Shown here: positions 27,201-36,787 of the stretch, in pieces
Layout of the letters: each line of letters starts with the position of its first letter
Numbering within the stretch: position 1 is the first letter of the stretch
DNA from: Glandiceps talaboti
Taxonomy: Eukaryota > Hemichordata > Enteropneusta > Spengelidae
Reading direction: 5' to 3'
NCBI RefSeq assembly: GCF_964340395.1
Contig: NC_135552.1
Location: 21,883,681 to 21,947,680, forward strand
Length of the DNA stretch: 64,000 nucleotides
Made by a program: the position numbers and the translations under genes
The notes under the pieces: generated by a model
What the model saw: the letters and a program-made list of their open reading frames with translations, nothing else
Database searches by the model: none
Told to the model about the DNA's origin: nothing

Positions 27201-30200
27201 AGGTGTGAAACATGTATTGTGTTGTTACATTTACATCCTGTCTAGCAACTTCAAAAGTCACACCCACTTGCAATTTGCTTTATAAGTGGAAATACATATA
27301 AAAATTTCAACATCTCAAGAGATTGTGCCCATTCGATGTGTAATATATCACTCAACTGACAAGAACACCTTAAAAACTGTCGCAGCTAATACATGTCTCA
27401 ATTATTTTGCAAATTATCACAAATTAATTTAATACATATCTCCCTTATTAGATAAAATTTGCTTTCCAATGTTCAAAAGTACACGTAACTGCTCTCGGTT
27501 CCTGTTTCTGGCACAATTTCAAGAGTAATAACACAGAACTATTAGTCATGGCAGCCAAATTGTTACAACAATTATTGACAATTTTGTCACATTGCAACTG
27601 TCAGTGTACAGATCAATGTGTAAATGTGACACTAAAGCAAGTCCTGTATGCAAATAGTGCTTGCAGTATGGAAATTCATACAGAAACACTTATTAGTAGT
27701 GTAGTCTTTTCCCGAACTATATGTTCAACATGAAATGTAGTCAATTGTGCTTTCTGTAGTCAGTTCAGTGCTTTCATTCTATGGTATGTACATGTTTTTT
27801 TATTTTAGTCGGTCAGTTTTACACTTAGTCCCTTTTTGTGTGCTGTTATTTTCTTTACTTTATTGCAATTTTTAAACTTCAATCTGTACAACGCACTGAG
27901 ACGCATGTGTAGCGTGTTTTTCTTACAAGAAATAAAATAATAATAATAATAATGTTAAAATATCCACAAGCAGTGCTGAATGACAATGCATACACACAGG
28001 CACTTCATCTTTATGATGTAGTAAAACATATTACAAATATGACACAGTAGTCTAATACCCAGGACTAATAGTAATCCTCTTAAATCAGAGTCAACTTTTC
28101 TTTGTCAAATAAAAGTACATGCATCTGTATGAATGCAAACAGATCCTTGTTGAATTCTAGTGGAAATTCTGGACTCTGAAAAGAAAAGAAAAATATTCAT
28201 TTCAAATCCGATTTGAAATTTGGACTCTCTACAGAATGCATTGGATTACATACATGTATACAATATATTTCACAACATTAATCTATTGTTCCCTAGTTCT
28301 ACAGGTATAATGGTATTAGGCATGTATGTGTGTACATGTAACAGCTATACATTGCTTGTGTGTCTTTTGGTGTCTTTGTCCGTAATATACATGTGCTATA
28401 CTCTCAGTTGTCTATATAGTGAAAATTTGAAAACAAGAATTAAATTGCCCAAGAGCTAATTGACTATAGCTACCAGGGCACTTTCTACATGTTATTTCCC
28501 ATCAAATCATTCTAATTTGAATATGCCCCTAATTTTTCTTTTGACCTTGATTTCCATTTTGACAAGGTTTGGCCAATAAAACATGTATGGCGATAAGCAG
28601 AATTCAATGTATTCCCTCAAGACCTTGGCACATTTCCTATGTATATGCAGGGAATTAGATGTATTCCCTGGACTGTCTACAAACCAAAGCTGGGATTAAA
28701 TGGACTGGCATGTTATATTGGCAGTGTAAATCATGTTTATAGAATGATCAATCCATTTGCCACTCTAGTCTTGCAGTAATATCTAAATTGCAGTTTTCGT
28801 CTGATAATTGACCTAGCTTGACATCTGTGTATATAAACTGGGTAGGATTCATCCCACTGAAACTGCCGTTAATGTTATGACTGCAGGCCAGCTGAATGCA
28901 TTAATGTAAAAAAAAACAAAAAAAAACAAGGAGTTCACATTCAATTCATATCTGAGAAAAAATATTCCCAAAATGTCTACAAAGAACATGCATGTCTGTG
29001 TCTACATGCACAATGATTTGAATTCAGCTGTAATCAAAGCCACACAGTAGTATTTGAGTAGCAACATTTGAGTACTGAATATTGGGCTACTAAAATATAT
29101 CCCATTGCAATATGGTTGACTTACAAGGTCAGATCTATACATCTTATGACACAGATGAGGTAAAGCTTGTGACAAATTATCGTAAACCTTGACATAATCT
29201 TGTATATTGGCTACCAATGTTCACATAATTGCAATAGTTTGTTAAAACTAAAAGTCGTCATCAAGAATGGCACCTCATTAGCCTAGAAAACATGCTGTCA
29301 GTTTCTAAGAAAATGAAATAGCCTGTAGTGAGGGGAGTTCATAGGCTAGCTTAACCTAGATAAGGCTCCTAATTGACTTTCAAAACGTAGTAGCTGGTAA
29401 TGATTTCTAGATTTGAAAATGAAAGACAAGTCTAGAGGCTAGGCTAATTGGGTTAGCTGTACAAATGAAAGAGGATTTAAAAGTCTGCATTCAAAATTGG
29501 TTCAACTATGAAATTATTTTTACTTGACATATAGTTAGTGCATTCTTTTAAGGCAAAAACCAATGAGGTTCAAGTAAAGATTTGAAAATACACATCATTC
29601 ATATTTAATACTTGGCTCAAGTTTCAGTGATATGAAATTTAAGGCACAGCTGATCTAACAGTTGATCTAAGTTTTTTGAAAGATTCTTTAAATTGTCTTT
29701 AGTATACTATACCCCTATAAAAAAAAAAAAAAATGTCATCGAACATAGATATGCATATGGTTGGTTTACTCTTTTTTTTGTCCTAATCAGTAGTAGAGTT
29801 ATTTTTTGGGACAACAGCTCGAAGTATGTGTCAAAGTAGTCTATGCCTATGGGCAAACTAGTCGGTATAGTGAGCAACACTGGCCTGCTGTCACCAGCAA
29901 CCTGCACACTAGTTAGACTGCAATGTTACAATAATGTTTTGTTGATGTGTTGCAGGATCCAATGTTGTCAGCACATACAGCAACTGCTTCCAGACATCAA
30001 GAAAACATTCAAGACCAGTTACTGGTGGCAGTTCAGTCTATACATGATAATGTTGCAGCAGCAACATCAACAACGGATGTCTTGAAACATCATGATGGTA
30101 AGAATATTATAATTTATCATTCAAGTCACAAATGAAAAGGTCTGCATGCTCACAGAGATAAAAAAAAATTATTTTGAAACATTAAATCGTAACTTGTTGT

Positions 30201-31938
30201 TGATGTCTCATCAGTAGTATGGTCAGGGGAGTAGTAGAGTGGGCTGTCTTTGAAAGAAGAAATTTCATCAGGAATTATAACCCAGAGTCTATGAACATTA
30301 ATTCTTGCATTATAGATGAAGTTCAATTCCTCTTTGAGCTCTACTGAAAATCACAAGGCAAAGTCTGGCAGAAAAAAATGTGCTTGCCGTTATTAAGTCT
30401 AGAGGTATATTCCCCGGCCAATACTTTATATTATGTACATATTAATAATTTATTGAAATGGAGACAGTGGCACACCAAGTGTATCGTATCTGTCATCACC
30501 CCATTGCTGAAACTCCCAGTGGTAAAACAGGTAAATGACCTGGCAAAGCTTGTTTTATACTAGAACAAGAAAAAATTATGATTATAAACTCTTAGGTGTG
30601 TCATCAGAATTCATGCATTTTTAATTCTATGTTTCCCTAATATAATGAACATATCCAGGGATGGATATTAGTGTTTGTAAAATGAAGATTGGATTTTAGA
30701 GATGACATTTAATTTTAATTAGGTTAATGTATAGTTGTGCAATTCATCAATGTAAAAATAGCAGTCTGTAACATCATTATTAGTCTACTGTTCTGAGTTC
30801 TATATTGAGTTAATTCTAAGTACCTGGAATAATATTTACCAACTTAGCACAGAAAAATAACAATCATTCAAATTCTTGGTTTACATCATGACTTCCGATC
30901 CACACACTACACACACAATACTATAAACGCATAAGAATAAGTTAGCCTTTGTGTTCGATTTCTAACATGGCATAAAATGCAATCAAAGGTACCAAGAATT
31001 ATATTTGTGTGTGTATTTGTAGAATAGTGTGTAAACATCCAAAAGCAGACCATTACATACACAGATATGCAAGTATTGAAGCCTTTAGTAACTTAGTACT
31101 AATGAGAATGGAGAAGTGTCAATATAGTTTTCTGCTGATACTACTAGGAAAAAAAGTACAAGAAAGTAAATCACACCTTTTTCCTAAGATCTCACCAACA
31201 TAGCCAGGAGTGTATTATTTGTCAGTGGATGTGAATATTAGAAAGTTATTAATTGGTGCTTTGTTTTACCCTGCAGTTGGTATTCCATCAGTTGCAGCAA
31301 CAGGAAGTTCTATATCTGCAGCACACCAACAGTTAATGATGAACCCTGCTACATTACAAGCACTGCAAGCACAACAAGCACTCCTAGCACATCAAGGACT
31401 TAATACACAGGTAACTCAAATAATGGTTATGAATTTAAATACAACAAAACAGATGTTCTTTTATTTCAGAGAGTATTATAATTCATAATATCACTATTCA
31501 AATACAAAATATATACTTTTGAATCCAATGAGTCAGCATGTAAAATGAATTTCTTGTCAGTGAAAACTAATGACATTTGTGAATTGACTAATTTCAATGA
31601 AATTGTTATTAGAAAAATCACACTACTTAAATTGGATATTAAGTACAATCGTATGTAAATATTAATACTAATAGTAACATATGGGCCAAATCAGACATTC
31701 AACCACTCATCACAACAAATTTATGGACAAATCTCTGATGAAGGTTGTTCTCTCTCGCACGTTGCTCCCAAACTATGGAACTCTGTGTCATGTGATGTAC
31801 AGTCATCAAGCCTCCAGCCAGGATTGTTTCAAAACAAAATTGAAGACATATTTGTTCATCAAAGCCTACAGTGTGCTTTAGCCATTTTGTGCTGCTACTG
31901 AACAGAACATTACTCTGGAGATTGGTGATATAGAAATG

Positions 31939-31978
<40 letters not shown>

Positions 31979-32632
31979 ATATCACAAAAAAAAGTCACTT
32001 TAGCTCTTTGACAATCTGTTTATATACCTAGATGAAGAATATGTATGATGAAGAAAGGGCCAGCAAAAGTACTGACACATTATTCATCTTAGGTTTTGTT
32101 GATGTAGACACCCAATTTCGGTTACATTTCTGTTGAATCTTTGATCTGTGTATACTTTAATGTCAGTTATCATCAGTTATCAGCTGGTAAGATACCTGTG
32201 AATGACAGTGAAAGTGCTGTCTATCAAATAAAACAACAATTTCAGCTTGGCAAGTCATTGGCTTTGATCATATATTTATATGCTCTCTTTTCCTGTAAAT
32301 TTGTTCCTTTCAAAGGAAACTTGTAGCAATTAATGTTACGTCATGTTCATTGATAGTATTATAACATGTTTGTTTTTTTATTCAATACCCATAGATTGCT
32401 GCCAGCCAACATTTGCTTTCCACTGCAACCAATGCTGCTGCTTTGAATTCAACACAACATGCCACCACACAACAAGTACTGCCTAGTGCTGTTGCTGCAA
32501 CTGCTGCAGCTGCTAGCCAAAGCCAACAACTGTCTAGACCACAGTTGCAGCAAACTCAACAACCACAGCAAACTTTGCAGCAGCAACAACAACAACAACA
32601 ACAACAACAACAGCAGCAGCAGCAGCAGCAGC

Positions 32633-32663
<31 letters not shown>

Positions 32664-35631
32664 GCAACCACAGCAGCAGCAGCCACCTGCTCAAGTGCTA
32701 ACCTTGCCAGCAACCAGTCTAACTGGTCAACAACTCATTACCATTCCAGCCAACAGTGCAACAGGACAACCACAGCAGCAGTTTTTAACAATCCCAGTGA
32801 CAAATGCTGCAGGACAGCAGCAAATTTTGACAATCCCAGTATCAATCGCCCAAGGACAGGGTGGTATCCAGTTTCTTGCCATACCATCATCGAGTGGTCA
32901 AATACTGGCAGCAGGTATCAATGCTAATAGTGGAATACCAGCCAATCAGATGGTTTCCACTGTAGCTGCTCAACCTACAACAACACCTGTTTCTGCTTCC
33001 ACAGCACCACTTTCTCTTTCTATGGTGACAGCGACGAGTGCTCCCACCATGTCTGTTTCAGCATTGCCAACTTCCACAGTGCAGTCACAATCTGCTATCA
33101 GTGCTATACCCGCCCCAATCACTGCCTCCACCCACCAAACCGTACCTGCGGCCCACCAACAGATGCTATCCAGTGGCACCAATCAGATGTTAACTTCTGC
33201 CCTTCCATCAGCAGTTACAAGTCACATCAATGCCCAAGGTAATATTACTTCTCAGTCAATGGTCCGAGTTCTCCCCAGAAAAAAATGATAATAGCCATAT
33301 TAAATTTACATAACTGAGGAATGTGTTTAATATGTTAATTGATTTCTATTGCTTTTAAGATGTCATAGGACTAGTAAAGCCTGCGGAGAGAACTTTGAGC
33401 TGAAACTCAATTTTAAATGTTGCAATTTTGTTTTAAAAGAGTTTGAACTGGGTAATAAATGCATAGCACTAAGAATTATAAGATCAAAACATATTCACTG
33501 TGGAAAGGTTATTTTTGATTAAAAAAAGGTGTACAATATTATTCATCTCTCTTTTTGATCAACACTAAATAAACATAGAATGTGCTTTCATTGAGACAGT
33601 ATTTAAAAGTTTATATCTACATGTATATTATCAGAGGGTTTCTAGTCAGACTGGCAGTGTCTCATACATCAATGTCTTGTACCTATGTATAGTCGATGTC
33701 CACGGTCTCTTGTAGTGTATATGTACATTGTAGTTGGGTCAATTAATATCACTTTATGTTACAAGTAGACATTGCTATGTTTAACATCACTTTATGTTAT
33801 GAGTAGACATTGCTATTTTATGAGTATACATCGCTATATATGGTGTTATGAACTTGTCAGCAAATTCTGGAACATTTAGTGTTGGGGTTATGTATTCAAA
33901 CAGAGCAGACTGGTTTTACCATCGTTGTAAGATGACATGTTTTGTCGTTCCAGGTCTTGCTGTCACTGGTGTTGGTTTAACAAGTACCACTCCCGGGCAG
34001 GGAGTACTAGCCCAGACTGCCATTGCTCCTACCTCACTGTCTACTGCTATTACAGCACCATCAGTAGCAACGCCACAAATCAGCACCCAGTCTTCAGGTG
34101 GTTCTCCTGGTAGTAATACCAATATAAGTCAACTTACAACAAGTATGTGCACGGTGCATGTACTCTCACCCACTGATCAGTGCCAAAAAGGGAAAAAATC
34201 ACCCCTTCCAAAAAATTACACAAATTAGTAATTCACAAGTTTGAAATTATGTACAAAATGATGATACAAATTTGAAAAAATTGCTAAGAATTAAATTTGA
34301 TGTACTATACTGTGCATGTTGCAGTGACTAATACCATTCAAGCTCATGACGTGAATATCAGTCAATAGCGTCTTAGTATTTGTCATATGTATTTTCTTTC
34401 ACAACAAGTCGTACGTTTACAAGTTTCTATGTATACATTGAAGTACATTGTATCAAGCACAAACATATCTAACAAACATGCCTTGTTGATAACCTCGTAT
34501 TCTGTGTTTATACCTCTAGCCTTGCATATCAAAGTAACAAGGTTTAATAAACAACATGAGATAAAAAAGAGCTTTGCTGAATCAGTGTCGGATAAATGAA
34601 TCAAATTCTTTATACATATTATATAAATCTCATCTTACTTCCAGTCTCTCAGAAATCATGCATGCATCCGCCTATTATTAATTTGTGTTCTATTCATTCC
34701 AGACGGAAACAGCCATGCCGAGGTTGATGGTGTCAACCTCGAGGAAATCCGTGAGTTTGCTAAGCAGTTTAAAATTCGCAGGCTTTCCCTCGGTCTGACA
34801 CAAACACAAGTTGGCCAGGCACTCAGTGCTACTGAAGGACCCGCCTACAGTCAATCAGCTATATGCAGGTAAATAATACATATTTTTCAATGGTATATAC
34901 TTTTAAAAACAAAAGTGAATGATATTCATGTCATAGAGGGTGCCATAACTGAAGTGTTTTTAAAAGGATTTAAACTATGTATGTGCTGTTACACAATTCT
35001 ATCCTTGTCAATAGCACATCATGTCAAATAAATTCTCAATGAACATGATCGTTTACTGTGTACAAAAGTTGTGTATTAGTGTATGAATTTCTTATGACAA
35101 AACTGATATTCTTATTTTTTTGTTTTAATTTTCTTTGTACCAAGAACAAGAATAGTTCTTTCTGACCTTACTTGTTATCAGAAGCCAAAAAAGTCAGGTG
35201 AATGTTGTCAAATTGATAACATTATTTTTCACCACCATTTCTCTGAAAAGATCTGACCCCATCATCTTTATAATACATGAAATTCCAACAGGTTTGAAAA
35301 ATTGGATATTACTCCCAAGAGTGCCCAAAAAATTAAACCAGTCTTAGAAAGATGGATGCAGGAGGCAGAAGAACGGCATAAGAATGGTGTGGGACCTTTA
35401 ACAGACTTTGTGGGTAGTGAACCCTCCAAGAAACGTAAACGTCGTACTTCATTCACACCGCAGGCATTGGAAGTACTGAATGCATACTTTGAAAAGACCA
35501 CTCATCCCTCCAGCCAAGACATGACAGAGTTATCCAATAAATTGAGTTATGACAGAGAGGTAGTGAGAGTCTGGTTCTGTAACAAGAGACAGGCTTTGAA
35601 AAATACCATCAAGAAACTGAAATCGCCATGA
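20335..35631 (+). CDS. pou6: POU class 6 homeodomain transcription factor (spliced, 7 coding exons)
   Basis: Sequence-specific nuclear transcription factor of the POU6 class (vertebrate POU6F1/POU6F2, fly pdm3), a family associated with neural development. Coding exons are 20335-20493, 29956-30097, 31277-31410, 32395-33238, 33954-34142, 34703-34868 and 35292-35631. All introns are GT-AG and the phases agree, giving 657 residues with a stop at 35629. The N-terminal half is Gln/Ala/Thr/Ser-rich, with a 30-Gln run at residues 207-236 and five LTIP-type repeats at 246-310. The POU-specific domain is about 497-575 (signature SLGLTQTQVGQAL, SQSAICRFE). The linker ends in EPSKKRKRR. The homeodomain is about 592-651, with the POU signature RVWFCN: Cys50 and Asn51 are present, and Lys replaces the usual Arg52. 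The start ATG (ACCATGG) has an in-frame stop just upstream. Length is close to POU6F2. The class assignment is very secure from the DNA-binding domains; the developmental role is inferred from the family. Confidence 0.95.
21423..21615 (+). repeat. Dispersed repeat family R-B, copy 1
   Basis: Shares AATTTTACCAC, TTCAATTTCTTGGTTGACATC, ATGACTTC, TACTATRGGTG, GAATAAGTTGACCTTCTT, GTTCTGTTTTGACC, AAGCATGAGGTAAA and GGTACCAAGAATT in order with copies near 30.85 and 60.28 kb. The ends are weakly inverted (AATTTCTTGG / CCAAGAATT), as in a short non-autonomous DNA element. Confidence 0.75.
22489..22616. repeat. Foldback with arms of about 57 bp
   Basis: The left arm (AGTCTGTTCACTGCACTG, then GAGATACATCATTAG, then CCTCCTAGCCC) pairs with the right arm ending AATGATGTATCTCAACAG then CGCAGTGAACAGGCT. 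Identity is about 85%, with a 3-bp gap and a loop of about 15 bp. It has the structure of a MITE. No clean target duplication is visible. Confidence 0.7.
23020..23342 (+). repeat. Dispersed repeat family R-A, copy 1
   Basis: The first half is an internal foldback: TATTTTTCTTCATTCAGCC, then GACCTAAGGGG-TTTTGTCA, paired with TGACAAGCCCTTAGGTC, then TGAAGAAAAATATTGG. The second half (AATAATATAATTATA, ATGGAAAAATAATGGCGATT, TTTTGACC, AGAATGACCATGGTA, TTGTTCAAAGA) is shared in order with copies at 23.6 and 38.9 kb. Confidence 0.8.
23612..23945 (+). repeat. Dispersed repeat family R-A, copy 2
   Basis: Same order of landmarks as copy 1 (CCAATATTTTTCTTTGTTCAGC, GGCCTAAGGGGCCTTGTCA, GGGGAATAATATAATTATAC, AAAAATAATGGTGATTTTGA, AGAATGACCAGGGTA, TTGGCTTGTGCATAGT). 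It lies in direct orientation only about 270 bp after copy 1. Confidence 0.8.
24163..24215 (+). repeat. (GT)n tract followed by poly-G
   Basis: About 19 GT units run into GGTGGGGGGGGGGG, a combined Z-DNA and quadruplex-prone simple repeat. Confidence 0.95.
24975..25740 (+). repeat. Diverged repetitive block with internal repeats
   Basis: Begins with GTTCCCCAAAGGGGATACTA. The words AAATGGAGGCCATATTTG (about 25150) and AAATGGCTGCCATATTTG (about 25335) repeat, as do ATATCACAGACTCTTCATAG (about 25218) and ATATCACAGACACTTTAATAG (about 25503). This looks like an old composite non-autonomous repeat. The boundaries are uncertain. Confidence 0.4.
27790..27955 (+). mobile_element. Truncated LINE 3' end with (AAT)n tail
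   Basis: No reverse transcriptase frame remains. The 3' terminus GCACTGAGACGCATG, then TGTAGCGTG, then AAGAAATAAAATAATAATAATAAT resembles the terminal stem-loop plus (ATT)n tail of the minus-strand LINE fragment at 52.2-52.6 kb. It is probably a heavily 5'-truncated insertion of a related element in POU6 intron 1. Confidence 0.6.
29956..30097 (+). CDS. pou6: POU6 coding exon 2 (residues 54-101)
   Basis: Acceptor TGTGTTGCAG and donor GATG|GTAAGA. It enters in phase 0 and leaves in phase 1. It encodes DPMLSAHTATASRHQENIQD and then QLLVAVQSIHDNVAAATSTT, a short segment with heptad-like hydrophobic spacing. It lies in the low-conservation N-terminal region of the family, so the evidence is the phase fit and splice sites. 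Confidence 0.8.
30098..31276 (+). other. pou6: POU6 intron 2
   Basis: GTAAGA to CCCTGCAG, 1.18 kb. It contains R-B repeat copy 2 at about 30.85 kb and otherwise unremarkable AT-rich DNA. Confidence 0.8.
30845..30995 (+). repeat. Dispersed repeat family R-B, copy 2
   Basis: Matches copy 1 over CAATCATTCAA-TTCTTGGTT, ACATCATGACTTC, CCACACACTACACACACA, GAATAAGTTAGCCTT and GGTACCAAGAATT. It is the most diverged of the three copies. Confidence 0.65.
31277..31410 (+). CDS. pou6: POU6 coding exon 3 (residues 101-145)
   Basis: Acceptor TTTTACCCTGCAG and donor ACACAG|GTAACT. Phase 1 in, phase 0 out. The Gln/Ala-rich stretch MMNPATLQALQAQQALLAHQ is characteristic of the POU6 N-terminal region. Confidence 0.88.
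31411..32394 (+). other. pou6: POU6 intron 3
   Basis: GTAACT to ATACCCATAG, 984 bp. It contains a truncated LINE 3' end with a (GATT)n tail at about 31.68-31.98 kb in the same orientation as the gene. Confidence 0.8.
31681..31978 (+). mobile_element. Truncated CR1/L2-like LINE 3' end with (ATTG)n tail, broken
   Basis: The C-terminal reverse-transcriptase tail hallmark is visible as APKLWNS in one frame and FKTKLKTYLF in another, so at least one frameshift separates them and the copy is dead. It is followed by a short 3' UTR and ten GATT units (31939-31978), the microsatellite-type tail typical of CR1/L2-clade non-LTR elements. Everything upstream of the RT C-terminus is missing. Confidence 0.75.
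32395..33238 (+). CDS. pou6: POU6 coding exon 4 (residues 146-427), Gln-rich activation region
   Basis: The largest exon. Acceptor ATACCCATAG, donor CAAG|GTAATA, phase 0 in and phase 1 out. It encodes a Gln-rich region with a 30-Gln run (32578-32667, mixed CAA and CAG codons), then Pro, four Gln, Pro-Pro, then five degenerate LTIP/TGQ repeats and a long Ser/Thr/Ala-rich tract. Such composition is typical of transactivation domains. If the following intron is retained, translation would stop at 33288 before the POU domain. Confidence 0.92.
32578..32682 (+). repeat. pou6: Coding CAA/CAG repeat (polyglutamine)
   Basis: 30 consecutive Gln codons, then CCA, then four CAG. The interior is mixed (blocks of CAA flanking about seven CAG), which slows expansion. 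Its shadow frames give poly-Asn/Ser on the plus strand and poly-Leu on the minus strand. Confidence 0.97.
33239..33953 (+). other. pou6: POU6 intron 4
   Basis: GTAATA to CGTTCCAG, 715 bp. It contains a short tandem repeat at about 33745-33838 (ATATCACTTTATGTTA then GTAGACATTGCTAT), about two and a half units of about 38 bp. Confidence 0.8.
33745..33838 (+). repeat. Tandem repeat, 2.5 units of about 38 bp
   Basis: Units share TATCACTTTATGTTACAAG then TAGACATTGCTAT. The third is truncated to ATGAGTATACATCGCTAT. Confidence 0.75.
33954..34142 (+). CDS. pou6: POU6 coding exon 5 (residues 427-490)
   Basis: Acceptor TTTGTCGTTCCAG and donor ACAACAA|GTATGT, phase 1 in and out. It encodes a Thr/Ser/Pro-rich spacer (GLAVTGVGLTSTTPGQGVL, then SSGGSPGSNTNISQLTT) between the Gln-rich region and the POU-specific domain. 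Confidence 0.85.
34143..34702 (+). other. pou6: POU6 intron 5
   Basis: GTATGT to TTCATTCCAG, 560 bp of AT-rich DNA without identifiable elements. Confidence 0.8.
34703..34868 (+). CDS. pou6: POU6 coding exon 6 (residues 490-545), POU-specific domain part 1
   Basis: Acceptor TATTCATTCCAG and donor TGCAG|GTAAAT, phase 1 in and phase 2 out. It encodes VNLEEIREFAKQFKIRRLSL and then GLTQTQVGQALSATEGPAYS, the first three helices of the POU-specific domain, including the DNA-contacting SQSAICR helix. The sequence is nearly that of vertebrate POU6 proteins. Confidence 0.97.
34869..35291 (+). other. pou6: POU6 intron 6
   Basis: GTAAAT to TTCCAACAG, 423 bp. It splits the POU-specific domain inside the Arg codon of CRFE. 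No repeat is recognised. Confidence 0.85.
35292..35631 (+). CDS. pou6: POU6 coding exon 7 (residues 545-657), POU-specific end, linker, homeodomain
   Basis: Completes the POU-specific domain (FEKLDITPKSAQKIKPVLER), a linker of about 18 residues ending VGSEPSKKRKRR (basic nuclear-localisation-like cluster), and the homeodomain. Helix 3 reads EVVRVWFCNKRQALKN. Trp48, Phe49, Cys50, Asn51 and Arg53 are present; residue 52 is Lys. The protein ends TIKKLKSP at the TGA 35629-35631. Confidence 0.97.
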
Positions 35632-35746
35632 GAACTGAAAGTCAACATCAAAATAATAATGAGTAACATCCACCTTCAATGCGTTTTTATTTTCTATAAC
35701 CACAGATAAGGAAACCGTGAACAAATACTGAATCCTCACTCTGAAA

Positions 35747-35760
35747 TTATTTATTTATTA
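35747..35760 (+). promoter_or_regulatory. pou6: AU-rich element
   Basis: TTATTTATTTATTA contains the UUAUUUAUU nonamer associated with mRNA instability. It lies about 115 bases after the POU6 stop. The function is inferred from the motif only. Confidence 0.4.
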
Positions 35761-36774
35761 TATTTGTGAGGACAGTTGGTAGTACGTAAGGAGGGTATTT
35801 TTTCAGAATTGTTAGATTCTTTTAAAAGAGATCTCAAAGGGATGTTAGTTAAACCAAAGAAACATGCCAGGTTCTGTCTTGTGTTGTTTTAACAATGAAA
35901 CATGGAACTGCTTCAATGGATCTAGACTGAATGATTCATAGTTGTGTACATTCCTGTATTCATTCATTTTTGGCTAATGGTCAACAAGAGTTCCAACAGC
36001 GATAAATATTTCAGTGTACCTGACTAAAATGCCATGACTAAATACCAGTACACTGTACATCACAGTGAAAAGTAAACATCACAAGCAAGAGAACCCTTGA
36101 AAAAAACAATTGTGAAAAAAACTCATTTAGACAAGGTCAGGAAAAGTACATTCTTAACATGAAAGTATGATTAGTATAGTTTTTATCACAGAACACACTA
36201 CCAACTTACCTTGAATAATATTAGTTGAACTTGTGCAAGTCTGAGAGAAAAGTTTGAGGAGCAAACAGGAGGTACTGAGAAGTTTTCTCCCAGCAGAGTA
36301 GACTATTTTAGGAATTTCGTGACCAAAATTACGTGAGTTTTTTTAGTTTCTATAAAAAACAGCACATGTTACTTTCTTCTGTTATAATTTTTTACAAAAA
36401 GCTGAAAAGAATATTTTATTTTTCTATTGACGTTTCAGTCCTCATGTCAAGTTTGAAAGAGAAACATGAAGAAGTTGTTTTATTTTGCGATCAGGAGAAC
36501 TGAAAGTATAATTGTAGGTGTCGAATGAGAAGTGAATTAGGGCAAAGTTACCTTGATCGTTGATAATTGACAGATGGTTGTGTTGCATGTTTTGTCAGTG
36601 AATTATTCATTGTATTGTCAGTAGTAGAAAGAGAATTCATGTTAGTCAGCTAGAATCCAGATTTTGGCAAGTATTTGTAATACAGGGTTATGTGCAAGGG
36701 GAAAAAGTGTAAAATGTCTGTGTTCCAGTTATGTCTCTCAAGGTCATGAACTGTTGACCTTAATTAATGATTGT

Positions 36775-36787
36775 TGACCTTTGACCC
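36775..36787 (-). promoter_or_regulatory. DR1 nuclear-receptor motif
   Basis: TGACCTTTGACCC, whose reverse complement GGGTCAAAGGTCA is a near-perfect AGGTCA direct repeat spaced by one base. This is the site type bound by HNF4, COUP-TF and RXR heterodimers. Another TGACCT half-site lies about 20 bp upstream. Occupancy is unknown. Confidence 0.35.

Larger units (their letters stand above)
20494..29955 (+). other. pou6: POU6 intron 1 (about 9.5 kb)
   Basis: Bounded by GTAAAT and TGTGTTGCAG. It contains no supported exon. It carries one R-B repeat copy (21.4 kb), a foldback (22.5 kb), two R-A repeat copies (23.0 and 23.6 kb), a GT/poly-G tract (24.2 kb), a diverged repeat block (25 kb) and a LINE 3' end (27.8-27.95 kb). 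Confidence 0.8.

Noticed and set aside
29280-29460. TTAGCCTAG ... CTAGGCTAA inverted words
   Set aside because: The tips match but the arms beyond about 10 bp do not align well; insufficient for an element call.
32449-32701. Poly-Leu (minus) and poly-Asn/Ser (plus) frames
   Set aside because: Shadows of the POU6 CAA/CAG repeat.
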